Positions 52,740 to 64,000 are shown, numbered from the stretch's first letter. The stretch is DNA of 64,000 nucleotides from Pyrenochaeta sp. MPI-SDFR-AT-0127 (GCA_020747015.1 JAGTJM010000077.1:62001-126000), one strand, 5' to 3'. The notes: generated from the letters alone by a model not told the origin. Numbers and translations: made by a program.

Positions 52740-53722
52740 ATGCCGTTCCTACATCTTGGTTACAAGCGAATTCATTATGCAGACCTCAGACCAGAGAAGG
52801 AGGTCCGAGAAACATTCATCCTCATGCACGGCCTTGGGTCGTCACAGGACTACTATCATGCCGTGGCCCAAGGTCTGCTTGCCCACGGTTTCCGATGCAT
52901 AATCTTCGATAACACAGGTGCTGGACGATCACCGTACACATACGTTGAGCAAAGTGTCGAAACTCTTGGGAACGACATTATTTCTATTCTGGACGTGCTG
53001 GAAGTGCCCAAAGCTGTCGTTGTTGGACATAGTATGGGAGGGCATGTTCCTTCCCACGGTAGAGACTCATGCAATAACTGACTATGTACAGAATCGTAGG
53101 TGCACACCTCGCCGCTGAGCGAAGTGATCGAATTGTGGCAGCCGTGCTGATAGGGCCTGTGTACCCTAACGAGAACATGGTCCCAATCTTCGAGAAGCGG
53201 ATAGAAACTGTTGAGAAAGAAGGCATGCAGCCCATGGCAGACACCATTCCTTCTGCTGCAGTGGTACGTAGTTGTGATTTCAGGTGGCCCTATAAGTGCT
53301 GCGGGAGACTGGGAATGTTACACCAACATTCGATGGGATCTTGACACTATTCAGGGTCTATCTGCTTGCGAGAAACTTGCTAATCACATCACTATGTCTA
53401 GGGAAAGAAAGCCTCTCCTTTGGCTAAAGCTTTCATCCGCGAACTGCTGTTAGGGCAAGACCCTGCCGGATACGTATCTAATTGCCGTGTCATTGTCAAT
53501 GCAAAACCGCCGAACTACGGCAAGATCAATGTTCCGATTCTGATTCTGGCCGGCGAAGAAGACAAAAGTGCACCACTCGAAGGTTGCAGGAAGATGTTCG
53601 AGGAGATCGGAACGAGCGAGAAGAGGCTGGAGGTTATGCAAGGCGTGGGCCACTGGCACTGCCTCGAGGCATTTGAAGATGTGGTCAACCTGATTCAAGC
53701 CTTCTACCATGAAATACAATGA
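52740..53722 (+). CDS. Alpha/beta hydrolase
   Basis: Exons 52740-53041, 53092-53263 and 53402-53722 give 264 aa. The fold is complete: FILMHGLGSSQDYYH (oxyanion loop), nucleophile Ser98 in VVGHSMGG, acid Asp212 in LILAGEEDKSAP, and His242 in QGVGHWHCLEAF. It resembles bacterial and fungal 3-oxoadipate enol-lactonase-like and esterase-like hydrolases, but the substrate cannot be assigned. Intron 1 starts with GC rather than GT: GGAGG|GCATGT joined to TACAG|AATCGTAGG is the only junction that keeps frame and the conserved GG-IVGAHLAAERSDRI. Intron 2 is 138 nt, longer than usual here. No signal peptide, so cytosolic. Confidence 0.85.
53042..53091 (+). other. GC-AG intron in the alpha/beta hydrolase
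   Basis: 50 nt, donor GG|GCATGT and acceptor TACAG. GT alternatives (GCAT|GTTCC, CACG|GTAGAG) give wrong phase or an immediate stop. Confidence 0.75.
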
Positions 53723-55256
53723 GTCTTGGCCTTGTAGACCACCCAAAGTTTGGTCTCACCGCCCATGTGTCAGGAGACTTTGTCGTGACTTTATAGGTGC
53801 TAGCCCAAGGACACAAAGTTTTGCGAAGGTATACCCGCAGCGTGCTTGTCCCCGTAAGAGAAAGGCACGGCCCGCACAAGAAGGGTTCACGATAACACCG
53901 CACCCACGCAGACGCACCAAGATCCGAATGACTAGTGATTAGCGCATCAAAGCTGCATATACGGGCCTATCGCCGCCTGCATGTGGGCGCAAAAGATGAT
54001 GGTGTTGCGCTGCCGCGTGACATGGTCATTGGCAGTCCATGACCCGACCAGAGGTATTGAAAGCCTTGGCGCATATGTTCCCACACCAACTGGCGTTTGC
54101 AGCGGCTTTGCCGTAAGCAGTAAGGCAGGTCCCCAACGTCTCGACTGCTCCAGCCTTTCACAGCCACTGTGTTTGTGAAGGAGGATGTAATCCAGGGTCT
54201 CTCAGGGCCCGCACGCTGGCCGTGACAGTGTCTCACTTATCAAGTCATCTCTCAGCTCTTGCCCACGATGTCATATGTGGCGCTTCGTTTGGCAGTTCTC
54301 ATCTTAAGTCTAAAGGGTCCGCTTGATAGGCCCCGCTAAGCTTGGCCGCGTTGAGCCTGGTCCGATGTCGCGGGCATGTTTGCTCTCGCACCTGATTCGG
54401 TCCTTCCCGTCGTCTGTGCTCGAGCTGTGCCGAATCACCCTCCCATTAAACGAGGCTGCCACTTCGTTATTCGATATGCCTTGCGCCCTCGTCCTCGTCA
54501 CGGACCCGGCCAAGTGATCTTCGTTTCCACAAATGGCCACAGGTCGGGGGCGACAATCACTGACATGTGAAGATGAGCCATATCATGCCTCAGCCTGTCC
54601 ACTACGTGTGTGACTTCGACTGGGACATATGTACAGCATCTACCTTGCCTTGTTTCGAACACAGCGAGCTAAACTTCACTGTTCTCCAATTTTATTTCGA
54701 CACTAGCCCCTCGTGTTCTTAGCCTACTAGGCCCGTAAAATCGATTTTGAGGCGGTGTACTCAACCCTTCAGAGCCGCCCACACACTTGGTTTGGATTCG
54801 TCAAAGATCCTGCATATTCCGTGCGTCTGTTGCATGTTGGCAAAGTCTGGGCCAACCAAAGGCCAAGATCTACGTTGCCGTCGTTTGATCTTGCTCTATA
54901 TCCGTGGTTAAGTTGCCCTCTGCAACTGACCGCGTCCGTTGACTCAAGAGTCCTGCGGGTCTTGCACTTGATTCATCACGGTATTGGCACCGCATAAACA
55001 GCTCGGGGCTCCAGCCTTTCTTCTCTTCATTTCTCTTTTCGTTCGGGTTCCTCAAGGGTTTCGAGATCTCATCTCGGTGTTTGCACTGGTTGTTGGTAAG
55101 TCGATTTTGCCCCTTTGGCACGGAACCTTCCTATTTGGATCTGCACTGACATGAATCTAGACAACACCGAAATAAGTACCAACCACTCAACAATTTCAAC
55201 CAAAACCCGTTGCCATATCACAACCTCTACTGTTGCCATTTATTCATGGATCGAGG
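53723..55256. other. Intergenic with a likely leader intron
   Basis: About 1.5 kb. The right end holds a good intron candidate (55096-55160) in the leader of the following gene. No coding gene supported in the rest. Confidence 0.5.
55096..55160 (+). other. Candidate 5' UTR intron
   Basis: GTAAGTCG donor, CACTGAC branch-like site and AATCTAG acceptor; 65 nt, ending about 97 nt before the next gene's ATG. Confidence 0.5.
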
Positions 55257-56147
55257 ATGAATCGAGTAGATAGTGGATTCGTGGAATCCTCCTCCAAGGC
55301 AGCCAACCTGGACCCAGTTCCCGTTCATAGGAGCAACACCGCACCTACTCGTGGTTGCAGACCCAAGAAAGCCCCTACGGACTCCGTGTCGTCATTTCAG
55401 CCTGCAACTATGAACCTCGGGCGCCCAACGTCAGAAAAAAAATCGAGACCACTGAGGCAAAAGTCAACAGCCTCGTCCTCGGACAACTCCACCACTCGAT
55501 CAAAAGCCCGTGGCCATGGCTCGAAGCCTTCATCTCGCCGCACGTCCTGTACCATTGTAGACCCATCAAGGCCGGCCCGACACTACAGAATAAAGAGTTC
55601 TCAAACAGCGACACCCTCGGCCAACCAAGATGTCGATGATGTTCTCGCCCTTCATTTCCGCAGCTGCAGCCTTTTTACCAATCCGTCTTACCATTCCAAT
55701 TCCGGGTTACCCAGTCCAACGATGTCTCAAGGTGACATCTTCTCTTCTCCGAGCGATGCGTCACGTTTTAGCTCGGATGATTTAGATGTTACCGAAGCGT
55801 CGGGCCTGCCCAAACAAAGTGAAGAGACTATTGTAGATGCCGAGAAGACAAACACACCAATGCACTGGACGTCGCCCTGCACGCGACAACGCGAGTATGA
55901 GAGAATCGACAAGGCGAACAGTGGCGTGCGAGGCTTTATGAGAAAGTTCACTCCAAGATGCGTTTCGGCACCGCAGGAGAAATTCTATGAGAAAGACAAG
56001 TCGGACGCTGGATCCGTTCGACGGTACAGGTTGGACGATGTGGACCATCACATGGATGAAAAAGAGACATCGCGAGTCCACGCCAATGCGTCCATGAAAC
56101 CAACCATTCGCGCTAGTACCAGTAAGAAGAGGTGGATCTGCTTCTAA
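55257..56147 (+). CDS. Uncharacterised Ser/Thr-rich protein
   Basis: Single exon of 296 aa from ATG 55257 (MNRVDSGFVESSSKAAN). Family not recognised. The N-terminal 140 residues are basic and Ser/Thr-rich (KKSRPLRQKSTASSSDNSTTRSKARGHG). The middle contains a possibly ordered island (DVDDVLALHFRSCSLFTNPSYHS). The C-terminal part has NSGVRGFMRKFTPRCVS and ends in KKRWICF. No membrane span or signal peptide. A leader intron upstream supports transcription from this strand. Confidence 0.55.
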   Translation: MNRVDSGFVESSSKAANLDPVPVHRSNTAPTRGCRPKKAPTDSVSSFQPATMNLGRPTSEKKSRPLRQKSTASSSDNSTTRSKARGHGSKPSSRRTSCTIVDPSRPARHYRIKSSQTATPSANQDVDDVLALHFRSCSLFTNPSYHSNSGLPSPTMSQGDIFSSPSDASRFSSDDLDVTEASGLPKQSEETIVDAEKTNTPMHWTSPCTRQREYERIDKANSGVRGFMRKFTPRCVSAPQEKFYEKDKSDAGSVRRYRLDDVDHHMDEKETSRVHANASMKPTIRASTSKKRWICF

Positions 56148-56642
56148 AGCAGCAAAGACAGTCCTTGAACAAGCCCCGGAAGAAAGAGATTGCATATTTG
56201 CGCAGCATCATGAAGGCGTTTGATACGATACCCACGGCATTTGCGCTTGTTGTTTTTGAAGCTGCATTATACCAATACCCACACCTAGAGTCGATCGTGC
56301 ATTATGATAGCATTTAGTTAATGTATATAGTTGTTATTAATGAAGATTGCGAATATTACACACTGGGAGCCGTTGCCAAGTCCAAGCACAACAAGCTTCA
56401 CGTCGGCAAGGACAATCAGTGCCCATGAATTTGCTTTTGTCAGGGCATGACCTTCCGCCTAGCCATAGTGAACATGAATCCGTAAGGCGAGCACATGACA
56501 TTATACTCTGCAGCAGCACCATACGGTGGCGACATTATATAAGTGCAGTGTATTTTGCCTGAACGATGCAAGTAGAAATGTAAGAAGAGGTGAACATTTG
56601 TGTTGTCGCCGAAGACTGGTTTAATCTTTGGATTGGTATAAT
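56148..56642. other. Intergenic between convergent genes
   Basis: AT-richer 3' flanks of the Ser/Thr-rich protein and the cytochrome b5 gene. No gene seen. Confidence 0.5.
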
Positions 56643-57034
56643 CTATAGCTTAGCCTCCTCCTTGACAGTGCCGACCTTTAATTTCGGCGCATACTTCTTC
56701 AGCACGCTCTCGTTGTGGTACTATGGAACAAGATTAGTTACAATTCTTCACATTACACATAGCGGCGTAGCGGTGACTACGCCAATAGGAAGTAAAGACA
56801 TGTCCACCCTCAAATGAAGGGCATGCTTCTCATGCAAGGCTTCTTGACGCAACGTACCTTCCAGAATTGCTTGCTAGCATCCTTGCCACCCACCCTCTTT
56901 AGGATCTTCGCGCCACCAGGATGCTCGTCCACAAAAGTGTCCATCTTGTATACATCGCTGTCGATTATAATGTACAGGCCCTTCTCCACCGTGTTGTGCT
57001 CGGCTACTTGCTTCGTTGTGAGTGATTCGGACAT
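56643..57034 (-). CDS. Short soluble cytochrome b5
   Basis: Exons 57034-56858 and 56720-56643 give 84 aa. A minimal haem-binding domain: TTKQVAEHNTVEKGLYIIIDSDVYKMDTFVDEHPGGAKILKRVGGKDASKQFWKYHNESVLKKY. The axial ligands should be His38 (HPGG) and His61 (KYHNE); the intron falls just before the second one. The protein ends shortly after the domain (VGTVKEEAKL), so the C-terminal membrane anchor of ER cytochrome b5 is absent. It is probably a cytosolic electron carrier. The 137-nt intron is long for this window. Confidence 0.88.
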
Positions 57035-59148
57035 TGTGACGGCGAGATCGGGTATTGAACAATCGGGAGAGGGACTATCGGCGTTTGGAAGCGCTAATGG
57101 AGGAAACAGAAAAGTTCTAAGATGAAAGCCGGTCTATATGCTGGGTAGTTGTGACGAGTATTGCAGTGTGGAGGTTGGATTACAGGGTCATACGGGTTAT
57201 TTCAACCTCGACTCGCGGCCCGGTCGCGAAAGTTGACGGCGGTTGCTTGCAAGACTGCCGAGGTTGTTTTTTGGGCTTACAATCCCCGCACAGTGATTGG
57301 AACCTCTGCTTGAGGGCACGTGCTCACAAACTTCACGTCATCTCTGCGCTTGCGACCTCTTCGTGTCTAACCTCTTTCTTCGCCGGGTCGGCTTGGAGCT
57401 CTTGGCCCTCAGCCCTCATTCGAATATATCGCGTTGTACTTGGCTTATCATCCACACGTTCTATACAGCATTCACCTGGAAACGACGACTGGGGTTCTAT
57501 CATTACTCCTTCCGTTTACGCCCTGGCGTATATCCAGCCGTTTGATTGGGACCGAGGCTGCAGTCATTTTGACAATCTGTGTGTTGGGCTTGATCACAAA
57601 ACATTAATTCCATACTTACCAAAGCACGCGCTGGAGGGCTCTGTGTGGACTTGCTCAAGTCTCCTGACAGGTTGTAAACAACGAAAGTATACAATCGCCT
57701 TGGACTGACTAGCAGAGCTTTGCAACCCTAGCCTAGCTGGAGACCATCCAAGAAGCAAAAAGGCTTCGTGCAGGATACACAACCCCGAACCTCTATTATT
57801 CAATAAGTACCATATTGGGAGGCCAAGCTTTGGCCGTCGGCTGTCCTGCTGGAAAGGAGCCTAGTTGATGGCAAGAAAACATGTTAATGATGATAAGGGT
57901 ATGGAAAACTCGCAAAGGTTCTCTTGGCATATATACACTGGCCAACAGAGCGTCATGTCCACTTGTCTCATACTATTGAGCAAGCTCGCTGGCAAGGTAG
58001 ACTTTACGGAAGTCATCGAAATCATCACCTTTTAGTATGCAAAACCTGCACCTACCTACTGACTCTGTTTTAAGTTCAGGAAAGTCCGCAGTAAGAGTAT
58101 GGTTGCATGGTAGACTTCTGGTCGGGTTCTGGTATTGTTGGCATGGGAAGTGCCCTTTGAAAAGGATCTGGTTGAGCGACGTACCCCGAAAGCATGCCTA
58201 TGCCATACTAAAGGAAAGGCTGAAGCTAGGATCTGGTAACGCAAGGAGTGCGCCAGTACGGTAATGCTGCAACTTCGAGACTTGGCATATAAACTATCCT
58301 TACTTCACACGACTAGTAACCCTTTCCGGCACAATCTTGAATGCGACTGGTCAAATGACGAATATCGTTATGTTGGATCTAAAATTTTGCGTTGCGAAAG
58401 GGAAAGAAAAGCCAATGATCCGCCGTCACTATACTCTACGTGAACAGCGTAAGCCTTCTTCCTCGTCCCTGGGAGGAGTCCTGCAAACTATGGAATGGAA
58501 AGGACAGCACCGCTTGTAAATATGGCACGTTGTAACTAATGCTGCCATTGCAAACTATGAGCTGCTCACTTGCAGACCAAAGTCGCTGGCGGGAAGACAA
58601 AAAGGACTCAAGAAGAGAGTCTGAGAAGGCCTACGTCGATGCAACTTTTATTGTTATCTTGCCCTTCTAGGATTCTTGGCTTGCGACAAAGTCTCGATTT
58701 TCATACCTATAGAACTTAAGAGGATGGCTTACTTACGTGGCTTGTGACCAAAAAATGCTCATTTCACGCCTACCTACTTTCAGGTGAATCTTGCCCCACT
58801 TGTATTGTTTTCGTATACCAATGGATGCCTGCTCCAGCCACCGCAAGCCCTCTTTTCACCGATGTGCGACCTTGAACTGTCGGGATTGTCAGATGATCTT
58901 GTTGGGCTGTGGAGGGCTTTGATTGGCCCATTACAGAGAGGTCAACAAAGTTGCTGCCTCTCAGCCTCGAGTCCGTACGCACGACCTTTTCACCACTACT
59001 GCGCAGTTCTGGCACTGTATAGACTGTTGCAGCTACTCCTGGGGGTTTGAGTACTTTGTTATTGATCTCATTTGCAAGTCTGCTCCTTGAATTTCTTCTC
59101 ACTTGGAGTTTTACAACGACAAGGCTACTGGGGTAGCCTTGCATCAAC
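57035..59148. other. Gene-poor interval
   Basis: About 2.1 kb including the cytochrome b5 promoter and the F-box gene promoter. Open frames such as 57151-57708 (plus) and 58770-59282 (minus) have no recognisable content and were not called. Confidence 0.5.
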
Positions 59149-60861
59149 ATGAAGTGGACAAGGAAAATCAAACGAGCTTTGCAGCCGGCAAACTCATCAA
59201 GTTTCGAGAATGTTATTGACGATGTTCTAGGACTGATTATCGAGGAGCTGTGCGATGAGTATACCAACAGTGATCTTCTCAATCTGTGTTTGGTCTCGCG
59301 TGAGCTTTACCTGTTCACCATCCCGTACCTATATCGGTCAGTCAAGCTCAACTTAGCGCGAGCGTCACATTTGCAACTCCTTCATCGATTGGTTCAGCCT
59401 GGGTCGCGACTTGCAGGGAAGATTCGTGTCCTTGGTATCCTGGGTACGGGGAGAGACTCAGCAATACGACTTTCCGATCTTTACGTGCTCTTCTCCAGGC
59501 TCACACATCTGGAACAATTGGACTGGGAAGGATCTCTTAATATACCTCAATTTATCTTGGAAAGTCTTCACGTTCGGTTTCCAAGGGCTCGCTTCACTGT
59601 CGATGCATTTCAAACCAAGCTTGGGATAGCAAACAACGCGCCACACCTACAGTATAGTGTGCTTAATAATCCCGCCGGCTGGCAGTTGACCAAGTTTGAT
59701 TTTTCACCCAACTATGTCTCACAATTGTATGGCAACTTGAAGTATGATCTCGTAAGCATGCTCAAGCGCAACCGGACCTTGTGGTTCCTGAGAATCTACG
59801 AAGACCAAACCCTTTACGGTTACAAACTGTACCCAGAAGTACTAAGGCACTTCCGCGGCGGTACTTTCCCTCCACTCACGCAGTTGTTACTATCCTCCAA
59901 TATCTTCACCTCCCGCGAGCTTGCAATATGGGGTTCCAGAGGAGGATGGGACAAGCTCACCGTCCTGAAGATTCACGATCCAGAGCGACTCTGTGAGTTT
60001 ATTGGAAGAACACCAAAGTTGAATGACTTGATGTTCTATTCAACAGACCCGTTTGACATTGATCAAGTTGAGGCACATCTCGACTTCACATCAGTGGAAG
60101 CGCCTTTCGGGAAACTCCGTCGCCTGTGGTACAAAGACGTTGACAACGAGGACAGCGCAGTACAAGACCGTCGTGTAGTGCCGTGGTGCATGTTGAAAAG
60201 GCTGCCTGATATTACAGATTTGGACATACACCGCTCACGTTTCGATTACGCTGTTCCTGGGTCTTCGCTAGATACCCCAACAGCAGAAGAGATACGCCAA
60301 ATTCGAAAGCTATGTCCGGATATTGAGAGATTTCGATTTGACGTTGCGTTGCATGGGCAAACCGCCGGCTGGCCCACTGACGTTCTTGACGAGATTGCTC
60401 AGTTCAAGAAGCCCATCGAACTACAACTCTACCTCCATTTTCAGGATAAGTTCTGGACCAGAGCTACCATACACCGTGTCAAATGCCGGAAAATCTTCAA
60501 ACTTATTGTGGAGAAGCGCAGGAGTCTAGGACTTCCTTGTGAAAGACCTTTCCAGGTTGGCTTTAAAGTTGTTCGCCTGTTTGAGGAGATCCGCGAGTGT
60601 TGGAATGTACCCGACTACGTTTTCTATCTGAATGACTCTGGCAAGCATAAGCTAGACAGATATATGTACTGGCCACCAAAGGAGAGTCCAGAAAGTATGA
60701 GCATTGAAGACTTGCGGATGAAAAGGAAGAAGGAGTTTCTCTCACGAAAGCTCAAATGGGATCGCCACGGATACGAGAGGGAGATTAGACGGCGTGAAAG
60801 CTGTCATAATACTACGGAGGGAGATGCCATGGGCTCAACGTTGTACGATTCTTGGACTTGA
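59149..60861 (+). CDS. F-box-like protein
   Basis: Single exon of 570 aa. Residues about 22-62 look like an F-box (VIDDVLGLIIEELCDEYTNSDLLNLCLVSRELYLFTIPYLYRSV), which would link it to SCF ubiquitin ligases through Skp1. The rest has irregular leucine-rich segments (LTHLEQLDWEGSLNIPQFILESL, LTQLLLSSNIFTSRELAIWG, LPDITDLDIHRSRF), as in many fungal F-box proteins of unknown target. The C-terminus is basic and charged (MKRKKEFLSRKLKWDRHGYEREIRRR). It is an orphan member of a large, fast-evolving group. Confidence 0.75.
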   Translation: MKWTRKIKRALQPANSSSFENVIDDVLGLIIEELCDEYTNSDLLNLCLVSRELYLFTIPYLYRSVKLNLARASHLQLLHRLVQPGSRLAGKIRVLGILGTGRDSAIRLSDLYVLFSRLTHLEQLDWEGSLNIPQFILESLHVRFPRARFTVDAFQTKLGIANNAPHLQYSVLNNPAGWQLTKFDFSPNYVSQLYGNLKYDLVSMLKRNRTLWFLRIYEDQTLYGYKLYPEVLRHFRGGTFPPLTQLLLSSNIFTSRELAIWGSRGGWDKLTVLKIHDPERLCEFIGRTPKLNDLMFYSTDPFDIDQVEAHLDFTSVEAPFGKLRRLWYKDVDNEDSAVQDRRVVPWCMLKRLPDITDLDIHRSRFDYAVPGSSLDTPTAEEIRQIRKLCPDIERFRFDVALHGQTAGWPTDVLDEIAQFKKPIELQLYLHFQDKFWTRATIHRVKCRKIFKLIVEKRRSLGLPCERPFQVGFKVVRLFEEIRECWNVPDYVFYLNDSGKHKLDRYMYWPPKESPESMSIEDLRMKRKKEFLSRKLKWDRHGYEREIRRRESCHNTTEGDAMGSTLYDSWT

Positions 60862-62159
60862 GCAAATTGGATATGATGACATTTGTAGCACTTTGATGCG
60901 GTAAATGCGGTAGATAGCTACACCTCTTTAATAATCACCACTCGGCCATGACCTCTAATCCTTGCGGTCAAACAGATTGTTTGTTCAGACACCAGTGAGC
61001 GCAAATAGACAAAACAAACACAATTCGCCCAAGACATGTAGCAACATTCACAACTCTCGCGATAACAATGCAAGGAAACCAAAATGTTTCCCGTGTTTTC
61101 TCCGCTCCATGAAAGAAAAGTCCAACTAAACATGTGAACAATCGACAAACCACCATCTAGAACAAGCAACTCTCCAGCATGTATAAACCCAGCCGTGATC
61201 CCCCCTCCTTTATAGCACAATGCGTCAAGCACCAACTTCCTTGACCAACGCGCAAAAAACACACTCCCTTCTCACGTCTTAAAGATCCATACTTCTACTA
61301 AAGAAAACCTTTCCATACAAAGTCCGGTCCATCACGCTATACTCCGTGCGAAACCAGCCCACAACAGCCCAGAACCACCAACCACGCCCGGAATGTGCTA
61401 CATCCTGCTCTCGCACTGCCAGACATGTACCTGGGCGCTCTGGATCCGGTACGCGCGCTGCAGCCACGCAACAGCGCACGGCATGGACCCGTTGGCGTGT
61501 CCGAACCGGATGAAGCGACGCCGCCAGAGCGAGGCGAGGTGCTGCGGAAGGTGTACTGCGCGACGGGGGAGCCTGAGTGTGTTGCCGGGCAAGGGGCATG
61601 AGCGGGGGGGACGGAAGTGAGGGTGTACAGAGCGGGAGGAAAGGGGGGGATGGGGTTGAGATGTGTGGGGAGGAATGGTGGGTGTAAGGATGTTTCGAGC
61701 GATGAGGGATTGCAGTGTGCAGAAAAGGAAGGGGAGTGCAGAAGAGGCATGGAGCAAAGGAGGAAGAAGAGGGTGAAGGCTCGGGCGACAACGGCGTTAT
61801 GATGGAAAAGGACAGGTATAGAGATGGAGTGGAGTGTCGATGTATAATGGGGAGAGAAAGAACAATTCCATTGCGCCTATAATGTATCCAAAATATCAAG
61901 TCAGATGCAGCTCAAGAGTCGAGTCTAAAAAAACCGGGGGGGTATACAAAAAGTTGCAAGTCCAGTCATCCAGTGTTCGTGCTCTTCCCTTTTCTAGTCA
62001 GGGGGATAAAAACCTTCGGCCGTGTATACTACTTCACAACATTGCGCATTAGATCCAGCTCTCGTTACAAAATCTCGTGTACTGTGTCTGTGTGTACAAG
62101 GAAGACCAATTCCAATGCAAATTAAGGTATACCCTTTAAAACCTTGAATGTGGGCAGTT
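60862..62159. other. Intergenic
   Basis: About 1.3 kb, mostly 3' flanks of the F-box gene and the coiled-coil gene. A 206-codon minus frame at 61279-61899 is Pro/Ser/His-rich and looks like read-through of a GT-rich tract, so it was not called. Confidence 0.45.
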
Positions 62160-64000
62160 CTACTGCGCGTTCTCTTGGTTCTGCTGTGGTGGAGCTTGTC
62201 CAAACAGTCCGCCGAACCAACTCGCCCTGTTTGCTGCCTTGCGTGCTTTCACGGCTTCCTCTTCGTTCTGCACCAATCGCAGGGGTCTCATACCCTTGCC
62301 TGTCATGACGCCTGTGCTCGTTTCGCTCCTTTCGAGACGTCGCGGAGGACTAGGAGTATCAACATGGCTCGATGATGACGTCTCTGTCTTCGCATCGGAT
62401 TCCCTTTCCTCATGAATAGGCCCTTGTTGACCAGAAGGAGCTCTCGAGGTAGGATTGGTCGACCCAGTCGCTCCAGCAATGGGCAGGCCAAAGAACGAGT
62501 TGCGTGGTGAGACGAGACCAGGCGATACAGCCGCACTAGGCGAAGCTGGGCCAGGCGAGGGGCGGTACATGTTATTGACCACATTTGCGGCACCGGGCTG
62601 CGGCATATCGGAGGTGGAGCGGCGGTGTGAGTAGGTGCCACTTGGATTGCGGTTTGATGCCGACCGAGCGAGGGGGATGCTGGGTGCGGTTGTCGGATCT
62701 TCAGTGACGCTTTGCTGACCAGTGGCTGATGCAATGGGCGGCGGGCCCATCATGCTAATGGGACGAGGCTTGCGGTTTCCGCCCATAGCAACGGATTTGG
62801 CGCGCTGGAGGAAGCCTTGTGGCTCGCTATCCTGAGGCGGTGGGGGTGGTAGCTCCTTGTTTTTGTCAGGCATACCTGGTCCGTGGTCACTCTCGAGGTC
62901 GTTGCCCAGCACCGATTCGAAGCCCTGGTGTGTGAGGAGACGCCCAATAATCTTGTTGATGTAGAGAGTCAGCGCCTTGTTCTGGTCTTTCATGCTGTTA
63001 ACTTCTGCCTCGAGCCTTCGCACAACTTCGGCATCGGCCTCTTCCGCCGACTGAAGCTCATCGGCCAAGCTGGTCGATGGGCCGTTGCGCGATGGTGCGC
63101 GGTCTTCGGTGTGCGAGGACTCGCGAAGGAACTCGCCGCGGCTGAGGTCGCCGTTGAGTGTCTTTTCACCCAGCAAGAGCTGGAAGCTCTCGTTGTCCTC
63201 CATGAGTCTGGCGTTGGTCATGCGTGTCTCTAGAAGTTGCTTCTCCAGTTCCCGCATACGGCCCCCACCAGCGTTCTCAACCTCTATGAACTTGACTTGA
63301 TATTCGGCGAGTTCGAGGCGCAGGTCTTCGATGATCTTGTCCTTCTGGTGGATGAGCTTCGAGTTGTTTCGCGAGTTGCTGCGTTGGATCGAGTTGGGCG
63401 GTGCAAAGGAGGCAGCGTTCTCGAGGTTCTGTGAGGAGCTGTTGCGGGAGGGGTTGTTGCGAAAGCTCGCTATGAAGGGTCAGTATTGAATGCATGGTGG
63501 CCACGTATCTTCGGCCATGGCTGTGACTTACAGGCTCGTGACACATGTGGCTCCTCGTCGTCGCCCGTCTGGCCATGTTTCGAAGCCATTGTCTCCTTCA
63601 GTCGCTGGATCGTCTCCTGCAACTCATCCTCCCTCGTTTGTGTGTCCTCCTTCTCCCGCATAGTCTGTGTGTGCTCGGCTTCGTAGATGCCCTCGAGCTC
63701 GCGGTGCTGCCGTGTCAGCTCGCGCTTCTCATTCTCCAGCAGCTCGACCTTTTCTTCTTCCTCGTGTGCGCGCTCTTCGAGCTTCGCCTGCTCGGCGAGG
63801 GCGTCATCCAGGCGGGCATTGAGCACGTCGACCTGCTTCTGGCGCTCCTCTGCCTCGGTCTCGGCCTTCTGCAGGCGGTCCTTGAGCTCCTGGACGTATG
63901 CGGCTTGCTCGTCCCGGGCATCGTCGTCGCTGGCGTCTGCCTGGGACGTGCTGCTCAGAGTCGACTGTGCGGCGGGCCTCTTGACAGCTGCGCGCGCAGA
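62160..64000 (-). CDS. Coiled-coil protein, 3' part (runs off the window)
   Basis: Exons 64000(partial)-63534 and 63469-62160 give about 592 residues of the C-terminal part; the start lies beyond the right edge. The visible N-terminal half is a long coiled coil (AYVQELKDRLQKAETEAEERQKQVDVLNARLDDALAEQAKLEERAHEEEEKVELLENEKREL; continued by DKIIEDLRLELAEYQVKFIEVENAGGGRMRELEKQLLETRMTNARLMEDNESFQLLL). A short conserved helix (LTLYINKIIGRLLTHQGFESVL) precedes a Pro/Ser-rich disordered tail ending in KAANRASWFGGLFGQAPPQ. It is a type often labelled M-protein-repeat-like in fungi, probably a cytoskeletal or trafficking scaffold; the function is not known to me. Confidence 0.8.

Noticed and set aside
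58770..59282. 170-codon minus-strand frame overlapping the F-box gene start
   Set aside because: Overlaps a better supported plus-strand gene and has no family resemblance.
61279..61899. 206-codon minus-strand frame rich in Pro, Ser and His
   Set aside because: Composition follows a G/T-rich tract, and overlapping frames on both strands are equally open. No family resemblance.
1..64000. Secondary-metabolite cluster, CRISPR array or prophage
   Set aside because: No synthase, tailoring or resistance gene set, no direct-repeat array, and intron-rich eukaryotic genes throughout.

Overview
This is a gene-dense stretch of a filamentous ascomycete chromosome, probably a Dothideomycete of the Pleosporales type. 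Genes lie on both strands and are mostly housekeeping. Most introns are 39-72 nt with GTRNGT donors and CTAAC-like branch points. Fungal markers include an eisosome BAR protein, a secreted large-subunit catalase and a Vps74-type GOLPH3 protein. The genus is an inference from family content and style; nothing in the window fixes it.

Layout. 0.6-9.1 kb, all on the minus strand: a PA2G4/Cdb4-like protein, a secreted endonuclease/exonuclease/phosphatase-fold protein, an SNF5 chromatin-remodelling subunit and Vps74. 9.6-11.5 kb: mitochondrial acyl carrier protein and the NDUFS8 iron-sulfur subunit of complex I, transcribed divergently from one 396-bp promoter region. 11.9-20 kb: the SURF6/Rrp14 ribosome-biogenesis protein, an uncharacterised 551-aa fungal protein, a multi-pass membrane protein and a small secreted protein with a Kex2-like site. 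20.3-36.3 kb, all minus: a large MIT-domain protein, COP9 signalosome subunit 3, a Bub1 kinase with two Mad3-type KEN boxes, and a C2H2 transcription factor. 37.7-39.0 kb: an intact Tc1/mariner element with 66-bp terminal inverted repeats and a TA target duplication. 40.0-40.1 kb: an apparent tRNA-Cys(GCA) gene interrupted twice, once in the D arm by a 55-nt segment that looks like a spliceosomal intron. 41.0-45.6 kb: Sec24 and a Pil1/Lsp1 eisosome protein. 45.6-64 kb is sparser: secreted catalase, three uncharacterised proteins (one F-box-like), an alpha/beta hydrolase, a short cytochrome b5 and the C-terminal part of a coiled-coil protein that runs off the right edge.

The genes do not form one pathway or a biosynthetic cluster. 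The clearest functional pairing is ACP with NDUFS8, since mitochondrial ACP is itself a complex I component. Exon structures were worked out by hand from splice signals and reading-frame continuity. Every multi-exon model given sums to a multiple of three, except that the coiled-coil gene is only partly in the window. The most unusual observations are the doubly interrupted tRNA, two GC-AG introns, three stop-free introns whose length is a multiple of three, and the combined Mad3/Bub1 architecture.
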